Shown: positions 1 through 6,395 of the stretch, piece by piece
Layout of the letters: each line of letters starts with the position of its first letter
Numbering within the stretch: position 1 is the first letter of the stretch
Assembly (NCBI GenBank): GCA_937885475.1
Contig: CAKZZR010000009.1
Span: forward strand, 1-35,606
Source: an uncultured Treponema sp.
Lineage (GTDB): Bacteria; Spirochaetota; Spirochaetia; Treponematales; Treponemataceae
Length of the DNA: 35,606 bases
Reading direction: 5' to 3'
Notes under the pieces: model-generated
Told to the model about the DNA's origin: nothing
Database searches by the model: none
What the model saw: the letters and a program-made list of their open reading frames with translations, nothing else
Translations under genes and position numbers: made by a program

Positions 1-333
<333 letters not shown>

Positions 334-432
334 ATTATTGATTCCGCGCGCAGCGCGCAGGCTCCGGGCCTCCGGGCGGCCCCCGCATCAGGGCGGGCGA
401 CGTACGGAGGCGACTGATGATAAGGAATTATT
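334..432 (+). other. 23S-5S internal transcribed spacer
   Basis: This G+C-rich spacer has no gene. It holds a perfect short hairpin at 345-357 (CGCGC, triloop GCA, GCGCG) and a second G/C-rich self-complementary stretch at about 366-385. Such stems often border RNase processing sites in rRNA precursors, but that role is inference here. The triloop is of the GNA type also seen in the intergenic hairpins near 4690, 9740 and 9785. Confidence 0.7.
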
Positions 433-543
433 CCTGGTGGCCACAGTGGAGAGGCAATACCCGTTCCCATACCGAACACGGAAGTCAAGCTCTCTTACGC
501 CGATGATACTGCCTTCGTGGCGGGAAAGTAGGTAGCTGCCAGG
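433..543 (+). rRNA. rrf: 5S ribosomal RNA
   Basis: The roughly 111-base gene starts CCTGGTGGCC and ends GCTGCCAGG, so the two ends pair as the terminal 5S helix. The conserved internal segment CCCGTTCCCATACCGAACAC is present. A run of eight T residues (545-552) follows directly and probably terminates the rRNA operon. Exact ends are set by the terminal helix. Confidence 0.96.
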
Positions 544-738
544 ATTTTTTTTGCCCGCACGGTCTTTCCGCATCCATGCCCGCACTTTTGCCGGCATCCG
601 GGATTACAGGGGGCGTGGTGGACGGGAACGGCGCGGCGGTGCGCTACATATGATGCGGGAAGGATTACGGTATCCTCTTCCCGGACGGACTGCGGGCATC
701 CTGCGGAATTTGCGCTTGTGAAATCCTGAATAAAAATT
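544..738. other. Intergenic region, rRNA operon to alkD
   Basis: After the T8 run there is no supported gene. A hairpin at 657-682 (GGGAA/TTCCC plus GGAT/ATCC with a two-base bulge) lies about 55 bases before the next start codon. I see no convincing -35/-10 pair for the following gene; an A-rich stretch (TAAAAA at about 731) just before the ATG is only a weak -10 candidate. Confidence 0.4.
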
Positions 739-1434
739 ATGGAAAATTCTATGACGGTTTTGCAGATTCGAGATTATCTTTGCTCTTTTGCGGATGTGCG
801 TATGGCGGGTTTTACAAGTAAGCTTGTGCCTGGAATTGAGCAGGATTTTTTGGGAATTAAGACGCCTGTTTTGAGGGAATTTGCAAAGGATATATATCGT
901 TCCGATTCTTATTCGGAATTTTTAAGGGATACTCCACACGTTTTTTTTGAGGAAAATCAACTACATGCTTTTATTATTTCGCTCATACCGGATTTTTCTG
1001 CCTGTGTTGCAGAGGTTGAGCGCTTTTTGCCATTCGTGAACAACTGGGCAACCTGCGATCAGATGATTCCGCGCTGTTTTAAGAAGAAACGCGAACTTTT
1101 GCTTCCGTATGCAGAACGTTGGATGCAGAGCGGAAGGACGTATTCGGTTCGTTTTGGAATAAAATGTCTTATGGATTATTTTTTAGATGATGCTTTTTTT
1201 GATGAAATTCTTGCGAAAGTTGCGAAAATCAGAAGCAGCGAATATTATGTGAATATGATGATAAGTTGGTTTTTTGCGACTGCACTTGCAAAGCAATGGG
1301 CCGCGGCGTTTCCTTATGTGCGCGACCGATGCTTGGACGATTGGTGTATGAAAAAGACCGTTCAGAAGGCAGTGGAAAGCTTCAGAGTTCCGGCGGAGCA
1401 TAAACGGGAGCTTCGCGCTGTTCTTGAGGTATAG
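739..1434 (+). CDS. DNA alkylation repair protein (AlkD-like)
   Basis: The 231-residue protein matches the AlkD-type DNA alkylation repair family of all-helical HEAT-like repeat proteins, which remove cationic N3/N7-alkylated purines without flipping the base. Visible family features are the N-terminal segment with GIKTPVLREFAK, the central NNWATCDQM stretch and the C-terminal IRSSEYYVNMMISWFFATAL, where the Trp-rich face and acidic residues typical of the family lie. Length is near the family norm. A second ATG four codons in (751) is an alternative start; neither has a strong Shine-Dalgarno sequence. The stop codon lies two bases before the ATG of the dGTPase gene, so the two are probably cotranscribed. 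Family assignment is recognition of conserved segments; in vivo substrate is unknown. Confidence 0.85.
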   Translation: MENSMTVLQIRDYLCSFADVRMAGFTSKLVPGIEQDFLGIKTPVLREFAKDIYRSDSYSEFLRDTPHVFFEENQLHAFIISLIPDFSACVAEVERFLPFVNNWATCDQMIPRCFKKKRELLLPYAERWMQSGRTYSVRFGIKCLMDYFLDDAFFDEILAKVAKIRSSEYYVNMMISWFFATALAKQWAAAFPYVRDRCLDDWCMKKTVQKAVESFRVPAEHKRELRAVLEV

Positions 1435-1436
1435 AT

Positions 1437-2711
1437 ATGAAGGATTCTTTTAAGAGTGTCCGCGTGGATGAAAACAGTCCAAAATGGGCGGCGGCAATAA
1501 AGCGTGAGATTCAGTTGTATTCACGCAACGAAATCCGCTCTGAATTTGAGCGCGATTATACGCGCATCCTGCATTGTCAGGCGTTCAGACGCTTGAAGCA
1601 CAAAACGCAGGTTTTTTACGCCACTCACAATGACCATGTTTGCACGCGCATGGAGCATGTGATGCACGTGGCGTCTGTTTCTAAGACGATAGCAAAATAT
1701 CTGGGGTTAAATGAGCAGCTTGCTGAGGCCATTGCGCTGGGACATGACATTGGGCATGCTCCGTTTGGGCATCATGGAGAGGACTGCTTGAATAGCCTTA
1801 TGGAGCAGAAGGAAGGTCATAATGCGCCTAAGAAATTTTGGCATGAGCGGAACAGTCTTTTTTTTGCGGATTATATTGAGACTTTGCCGGATCCTGATGC
1901 GATTGAGCAACCGCTGAATCTGACGTATGCCGTTAGGGATGGGCTGATTTGCCATTGTGGGGAAATTGACCAGCAGGGAATTAAGCCACGTGAGGATGCG
2001 ATTGATTTGTATTCGATTAAACGCCCGGGAATCATTCAGCCGTTCACATGGGAAGGCTGTGTCGTAAAAATTGCGGACAAAATTGCCTATCTTGGGCGCG
2101 ACATTGAGGACGCGCGCTTGTATCATATTCTGGATATGGGCGCGTACCGACATATCCGCGAGATTGTTGCGTCTACCTTGAACAGCAAGGGCGCACATGC
2201 GTTTCGCAGCGGTAAGGCGGTGAATACGACCGTGCTGATAAACGATATGATTGTTGACTTGTGCGAGCAGTCCACTCCGGAAAAGGGCTTGTGCTTCAGC
2301 GACGAATATTTCCGCTTTATAATTGAGCTTAAAAAATTCAATTTTGCCCATATTTATAATCATTGGCGGCTTAAGGAATTTACGGTTTATGCGAGCAGTG
2401 TGATTCAGACGATATACCGCACGCTTATGCGCTCATACGAATATGTTCTGAACGGACGCGCGGGGCAGGCGTTGCGCTATTATCCAAACCTTTCAAAAAC
2501 TTTTGTGGATTGGCTTATAAAATACTCAAATTATCTGCCGATTGCGGCGAACGGACATCGTATGGATAGAAAAAAACTGCTCCGCTACAACACATCGGCA
2601 ATTTTTAATATTGAGGAACGCGACAGCTTTGAAAAATGCGTGGTGGAATACATAAGCGGCATGACCGATGCCTACGCGATTCAGGTATACGAGGAAATCA
2701 TTACGTTCTGA
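1437..2711 (+). CDS. dgt: dGTP triphosphohydrolase-like HD protein
   Basis: This 424-residue protein belongs to the dNTP triphosphohydrolase (dGTPase) family, which hydrolyses dNTPs to deoxynucleosides and triphosphate. The N-terminal signature SEFERDYTRILHCQAFRRLK is characteristic. The HD metal-binding set is visible: His in MEHVMHV, the HD pair in ALGHDIGHAPFGHHGE, and a later Asp in VVKIADKIAYLGRD. The length fits the shorter type-2 branch. The start follows the alkD stop by two bases, so expression is probably coupled. Together the pair could limit mutagenic nucleotide or base damage, which is inference. Whether the true substrate is dGTP or a wider set of dNTPs cannot be told from sequence. 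Confidence 0.9.
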   Translation: MKDSFKSVRVDENSPKWAAAIKREIQLYSRNEIRSEFERDYTRILHCQAFRRLKHKTQVFYATHNDHVCTRMEHVMHVASVSKTIAKYLGLNEQLAEAIALGHDIGHAPFGHHGEDCLNSLMEQKEGHNAPKKFWHERNSLFFADYIETLPDPDAIEQPLNLTYAVRDGLICHCGEIDQQGIKPREDAIDLYSIKRPGIIQPFTWEGCVVKIADKIAYLGRDIEDARLYHILDMGAYRHIREIVASTLNSKGAHAFRSGKAVNTTVLINDMIVDLCEQSTPEKGLCFSDEYFRFIIELKKFNFAHIYNHWRLKEFTVYASSVIQTIYRTLMRSYEYVLNGRAGQALRYYPNLSKTFVDWLIKYSNYLPIAANGHRMDRKKLLRYNTSAIFNIEERDSFEKCVVEYISGMTDAYAIQVYEEIITF

Positions 2712-2718
2712 CAAAAAA

Positions 2719-2753
2719 AGAGCCGCCAGAAAAAGGAGGAAACTGGCGGCTCT
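2719..2753 (-). terminator. Hairpin with T-tract on the minus strand
   Basis: A perfect 11-bp stem (AGAGCCGCCAG 2719-2729, CTGGCGGCTCT 2743-2753) has a 13-base loop. On the plus strand A residues precede it and no T run follows; on the minus strand the stem continues into T7. It therefore reads as a minus-strand terminator just beyond dgt, though no minus-strand gene lies nearby. On the plus strand it could act as a weak, T-poor stop for dgt. Confidence 0.5.
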
Positions 2754-2840
2754 CGGTTGGGTGTCTTTATTATTAATCGCTTTCATATATAACAACACAG
2801 AATCAAAGAACTGGTTACAAAAAAGTGATATTTTTTAAAC

Positions 2841-2870
2841 TTGACTGTATGAAAAGAATTCTGTTAGAAT
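2841..2870 (+). promoter_or_regulatory. Promoter for the fab cluster
   Basis: TTGACT (2841-2846) and TAGAAT (2865-2870) are separated by 18 bases, a good sigma-70-type match. Predicted transcription start is about 2877, about 45 bases before fabD. Confidence 0.7.
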
Positions 2871-2878
2871 ACATAAAG

Positions 2879-2905
2879 AATGACAAAAAATAAAAAAATG
2901 TCATT
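2879..2905. promoter_or_regulatory. Operator-like inverted repeat upstream of fabD
   Basis: AATGACA (2879-2885) and TGTCATT (2899-2905) form a perfect 7-bp inverted repeat with an A-rich 13-base centre, lying at the predicted start of transcription of fabD. The position suits a repressor site. It is not a recognised FapR or FadR site, so the regulator is unknown. Confidence 0.4.
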
Positions 2906-2922
2906 TTGAAAACGAGGTAATT

Positions 2923-3882
2923 ATGTCTAAGAAGTATGCTTTTCTTTTCCCTGGTCAGGGTGCTCAGGTTCCTGGAATGATAAAGGATCTTTGCGATGCA
3001 TATCCTGAAGCACGCAAGGTTGTTGATGATGTTACGAAAATTACAGGCGTTGATATGCCTAAGCTTCTTTGGGAATCGGATCAGGCTGTTCTGAGCCGCA
3101 GTGACAACAGCCAGCTTGCAATTACGACTGCTTCTATTGCCGTGATGAAGGTTCTGGAAACTAAGGGCATTACTCCTAGCGCTGCCATGGGATTTTCTTT
3201 GGGTGAATTCCCTGCACTTTACGCTTCTGGCGTTCTTTCTTTTGAGGATGTGATTAAGGTTGTTCGTGAGCGCGGCGTTATCATGCAGAATACTTGTGAG
3301 AATATTGCAAAGGCTAACGAAGGTCATGCTCCTGGTATGACTGCCGTAATTGGCCTTGGTCCGGATCAGGTAAAGGACATTTGTTCCGGAATCAAAGATG
3401 CTTATGCCGCAAACTTGAACAGTTCCGTTCAGACTGTAGTGAGCGGAACTTTTGATGCTCTTACGGAAGTTGAGGCAAAGGCAAAGGAAGCTGGTGCCCG
3501 CCGTGCATTGCGCCTTGCTGTTGCAGGTCCGTTCCACAGTCCGCTGATGCAGGAAGCTGCCGATAATTTTGAAAAGGCAATTGCTGGCGTTAAGTTCAAC
3601 AATCCTTCAAAAACTTTGTTCAGCAATGTGACTGGTAAAGAAGCAACTGACGGAGAAGAAATCAAGAAGAATGCCGTGCTTCATCTTACAAACCCTGTTC
3701 GCTGGACTGATGAGGAGAAGGTTCTTAACGATTTGATGGAAAAAGACGGTGATGAATGGGTTCTGGTTGAGCCTGGCGTTGGAAAGGTTCTTGCCGGTTT
3801 GTGGGCAAAGACTGATTATGCTGCAAAGTACAGCTGCGTTTCGGTTAACTCGGTAGAAAGCCTTGATGAGCTTGTAAAATAA
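2923..3882 (+). CDS. fabD: Malonyl-CoA:ACP transacylase FabD
   Basis: FabD moves malonyl groups from CoA to acyl carrier protein to start each elongation round of type II fatty-acid synthesis in the cytosol. The 319-residue protein opens with the family signature FLFPGQGAQVPGM. The nucleophile serine lies in GFSLGE (Ser92, the GHSxGE-type elbow) and the catalytic histidine in AGPFHSPLM (His205). Length matches the family. The ATG has a GAGG Shine-Dalgarno 7 bases upstream. It is the first gene of the fabD-fabG-fabF run and follows its own promoter. The usual His in GHSxGE is Phe here, a tolerated variation in some homologues. Confidence 0.95.
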   Translation: MSKKYAFLFPGQGAQVPGMIKDLCDAYPEARKVVDDVTKITGVDMPKLLWESDQAVLSRSDNSQLAITTASIAVMKVLETKGITPSAAMGFSLGEFPALYASGVLSFEDVIKVVRERGVIMQNTCENIAKANEGHAPGMTAVIGLGPDQVKDICSGIKDAYAANLNSSVQTVVSGTFDALTEVEAKAKEAGARRALRLAVAGPFHSPLMQEAADNFEKAIAGVKFNNPSKTLFSNVTGKEATDGEEIKKNAVLHLTNPVRWTDEEKVLNDLMEKDGDEWVLVEPGVGKVLAGLWAKTDYAAKYSCVSVNSVESLDELVK

Positions 3883-3912
3883 CCTTCTGAAAAATATATA
3901 AAGGAAAAAAGA

Positions 3913-4659
3913 ATGGATTTGTTGAAAGGAAAAAAAGCGCTTGTCACAGGTTCCAGCCGTGGCATTGGGCGAAAGATAGTTGAAGTTTTTTTGGCCAACG
4001 GTGCTGAAGTGTGGGGCTTGTGCTCAAAACCGAGCGCTGCAAAGCCTGAGCTTGAGACATTCGCTTCTGAGAATGGAACTAGTTTTCATGAGGTTTGTGC
4101 GAATGTAGGGGATGCCGCTCAGCTTACGGAAGTTGTGAAGGGAGCCCTTGCAGAAGCAGGTAACTTTGACGTTCTTGTGAACAATGCCGGCATTACCCGC
4201 GACGGCTTGAGCTTTAGGATGAAGATGGAAGACTGGCAGGACGTTCTGAACGTGAACCTTACGGGTACTTTCGTTGTTACTCAGATTGTCTCAAATGCGA
4301 TGCTGAAGGCTAGGACTGGCTCAATAATCAACATGAGCTCAATCGTGGGCGTTCATGGTCAGGGCGGCCAGGTGAACTATGCTGCTTCAAAGGGTGGTTT
4401 GATTGCCTACTCAAAGAGCCTTGCAAAGGAAGTGGGTGCGCGCGGAATCCGCGTGAACTGCATTGCGCCGGGCTTTATTGAGACGGACATGACTGCCGTT
4501 CTTAAGGAAGATTTGAAGCAGGCAATGATAGAAGCCGTTCCGCTGAAGCGCGGCGGAAAGCCCGAGGACATAGCGAATGCCGCCTTGTTCCTTGCCAGCG
4601 ACATGTCAAGCTATGTGACAGGTCAGGTTCTGGGCGTTGACGGCGGAATGGGTGCCTAG
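3913..4659 (+). CDS. fabG: 3-oxoacyl-ACP reductase FabG
   Basis: FabG reduces 3-oxoacyl-ACP to 3-hydroxyacyl-ACP with NADPH. This 248-residue short-chain dehydrogenase shows the Rossmann dinucleotide motif VTGSSRGIGR near residue 10, the NNAG motif (about residue 89), the catalytic set Ser143, Tyr156 and Lys160 (in YAASKGG), and the C-terminal GQVLGVDGGMGA typical of FabG. An AAGGA Shine-Dalgarno precedes the ATG. It lies 30 bases after fabD, so the two are surely cotranscribed. The PG/ET segment after the active site (IAPGFIETDM) also fits FabG rather than other SDR enzymes. Confidence 0.95.
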   Translation: MDLLKGKKALVTGSSRGIGRKIVEVFLANGAEVWGLCSKPSAAKPELETFASENGTSFHEVCANVGDAAQLTEVVKGALAEAGNFDVLVNNAGITRDGLSFRMKMEDWQDVLNVNLTGTFVVTQIVSNAMLKARTGSIINMSSIVGVHGQGGQVNYAASKGGLIAYSKSLAKEVGARGIRVNCIAPGFIETDMTAVLKEDLKQAMIEAVPLKRGGKPEDIANAALFLASDMSSYVTGQVLGVDGGMGA

Positions 4660-4984
4660 AATCGAAGTGGGCAGATGCCTGTGCGAGTTTGCGTAGCAAA
4701 CTCGGTAGTGAGGCGAAGCGAACGGAGCTTACCGAGATTTATCGAGGTGCCTAAAATAGGAAATCCGTTAAAAAACGAGGGAACGTGTGGTTTCGCTAGG
4801 CTCAACCACCGGTAGAGGCGGAGCCGAACGGGGCGTTGCGGGGTGCCCCCGCTGGAGGGGGTAGGCGAAAATGAACGGTGATTGAGCTTGTCGAAATAAC
4901 CGTTTACTTTGAGCCGAGGGGGAGACTTCCCCCGACTTGAATGATAAGAATACTGCGAAAAACATTTATATAAAGGAAAAAACG
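4660..4984. repeat. Intergenic hairpin-repeat cluster between fabG and fabF
   Basis: These 325 bases carry no supported gene but at least five stem-loops: 4684-4704 (CGAGTTTGC, GTA, GCAAACTCG), 4787-4809 (GTGGTT/AACCAC), 4846-4861 (CCCCC/GGGGG), 4874-4904 (AACGGT/ACCGTT) and 4918-4933 (GGGGG/CCCCC). A further pairing, CTCGGTA 4701-4707 with TACCGAG 4730-4736, shares bases with the first stem, so the two are mutually exclusive. Two related words, 4710-4728 and 4815-4834 (GAGGCGAAGCGAACGGAGC and GAGGCGGAGCCGAACGGGGC), suggest diverged units. This looks like a REP-like mosaic; copies elsewhere in the genome are expected but not shown. A new Shine-Dalgarno for fabF lies at its end. Confidence 0.6.
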
Positions 4985-6238
4985 ATGGAAAAACGACGAG
5001 TTGTGATTACTGGAATGGGTGCTATTACTCCGCTTGGAAATAGCGTTGAGGAATTCTGGAACGGCATTAAGGCTGGAAAAAGCGGAATTGCTCCAATCAC
5101 TCATTTTGATGCGACTAAAAACAAGGTTCACTATGCGGCTGAGGTAAAGAACTTTAACGCCGGTGACTTTATGGATCCGAAAAATGCGCGCAATATGGCT
5201 CGGTTCAGTCAGTTTGCGGTTGCGGCTGCTGGTCAGGCTTTGAAGGATTCTGGGCTTGAAGGAAATGCCGAGGTTCTTGACGAGACTGGTTGTATTCTTG
5301 GTGTTGGAATCGGTGGTTTTGAGATTACTGAGGAAGGTGCCCGCGGTTATTTTAAGAGTGAATGCACTAAGACGGCTCCGATGACTATTCCAAAGCTTAT
5401 TCCTAATGAGGCCGGCGGAAACATTGCCATAACTTATGGCTTGCACGGTCCGGTTGAGTCTGTTGCTACGGCTTGTTCGAGCGGTACTGATGCTATGGGC
5501 GTTGCTTTTGACATGGTTCGTTCTGGCCGCCTTGATGTTTGTATGACTGGTGGTACTGAGTCTACGATTAACGGTTATGCAATCGTTTCTTTTGAGGTGC
5601 TGCATGCGCTTTCCACTGGTTTTGACGAGGATCCGACAAAGGCAAGCCGTCCGTTTGACAAGAACCGCAATGGCTTTGTTATGGGCGAAGGTTCTGCAAT
5701 CCTTATTTTTGAGGAATATGAGCATGCTAAGGCTCGTGGAGCAAAGATTTACGCTGAGGTTGCCGGTTATGGCGCTTCTTGCGACGGTTACCACCTTACT
5801 TCGCCTAATCCGGACGGAGTTTGCGGCTCAAAGTGCATGACTCGTGCCCTTAAGGATGCCGGAATGGATCCGAGCGAGATTCAGTATTACAACGCTCACG
5901 GTACCTCAACTCACATCAACGACCCGAGCGAAACGAACATGATTAAGCTTGCCTTTGGCGAGGAAAACGCAAGAAAGCTCAAGATTTCTTCTACAAAGTC
6001 AATGCACGGTCACTGTCTTGGTGCTACTGGTGCCATTGAGGCTATGGTTTGCGTTAAGGCTATAAACGACAGCTTCTTCCCTGCGACAATCAACCTTGAC
6101 GAGCAGGACGTGGAAGGCGGTTGTGACTTGGACTACACTCCTAACAAGGGTGTTCCGGGCAACATTGATGCTGCAATGAGCGCAACATTTGGCTTTGGTG
6201 GTCATAACGGAGCCATCATTCTGAAGAAGGTGAAATGA
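4985..6238 (+). CDS. fabF: 3-oxoacyl-ACP synthase II FabF
   Basis: FabF condenses malonyl-ACP with a growing acyl-ACP. The 417-residue protein has the elongating ketosynthase triad: Cys164 in TACSSGTDA, His305 in NAHGTST and His343 in HGHCLGATGAIE. The start RRVVITGMGAITPLG is the classic FabF N terminus. I chose the ATG at 4985, which has AAGGA 8 bases upstream; an upstream in-frame ATG at 4937 would add 16 residues of no family similarity that fall in the repeat cluster. The gene ends the fabD-fabG-fabF block and is followed by a strong terminator. No acpP gene is present in this block. Confidence 0.94.
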   Translation: MEKRRVVITGMGAITPLGNSVEEFWNGIKAGKSGIAPITHFDATKNKVHYAAEVKNFNAGDFMDPKNARNMARFSQFAVAAAGQALKDSGLEGNAEVLDETGCILGVGIGGFEITEEGARGYFKSECTKTAPMTIPKLIPNEAGGNIAITYGLHGPVESVATACSSGTDAMGVAFDMVRSGRLDVCMTGGTESTINGYAIVSFEVLHALSTGFDEDPTKASRPFDKNRNGFVMGEGSAILIFEEYEHAKARGAKIYAEVAGYGASCDGYHLTSPNPDGVCGSKCMTRALKDAGMDPSEIQYYNAHGTSTHINDPSETNMIKLAFGEENARKLKISSTKSMHGHCLGATGAIEAMVCVKAINDSFFPATINLDEQDVEGGCDLDYTPNKGVPGNIDAAMSATFGFGGHNGAIILKKVK

Positions 6239-6293
6239 ACGAATTTTGCAAGGGCGGGCAATCTGAATAACCGACTTGCAAAAAACTGAAAGG

Positions 6294-6338
6294 CGGCTTT
6301 CTGCATGATTTGCGTGCGGAAAGCCGTTTTTTTTTTTG
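6294..6338 (+). terminator. Intrinsic terminator after fabF
   Basis: A stem of about 12 bp (CGGCTTTCTGCA 6294-6305 with TGCGGAAAGCCG 6315-6326, one G-T pair) is followed by 12 T residues (6327-6338). Confidence 0.93.
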
Positions 6339-6343
6339 TTCTG

Positions 6344-6372
6344 TTGAAAAGTGTGTTAGTGTTTGCTACCTT
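6344..6372 (+). promoter_or_regulatory. Weak candidate promoter for feoAB
   Basis: TTGAAA (6344-6349) lies 17 bases before TACCTT (6367-6372), which matches the -10 consensus poorly. It lies between the fabF terminator and feoAB. No clear Fur or DtxR box was recognised. Confidence 0.35.
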
Positions 6373-6395
6373 ATCAGTAAGGATTTTTGGGAAGT

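Noticed and set aside
1707..2363. Long minus-strand frame opposite dgt
   Set aside because: It mirrors the codon structure of dgt, has no family features and no Shine-Dalgarno.
2815..3537. Minus-strand frame of 240 codons opposite fabD
   Set aside because: Shadow of the fabD coding strand; product is low in recognisable motifs and rich in Asn/Ser/Lys from reverse-complement codons.
4937..4984. Upstream ATG for fabF
   Set aside because: The added 16 residues lie in repeat DNA and have no family similarity; the ATG at 4985 has the better Shine-Dalgarno.
4904..5794. Minus-strand frame of 296 codons opposite fabF
   Set aside because: Overlaps the catalytic core of fabF fully and shows no protein-family signature.
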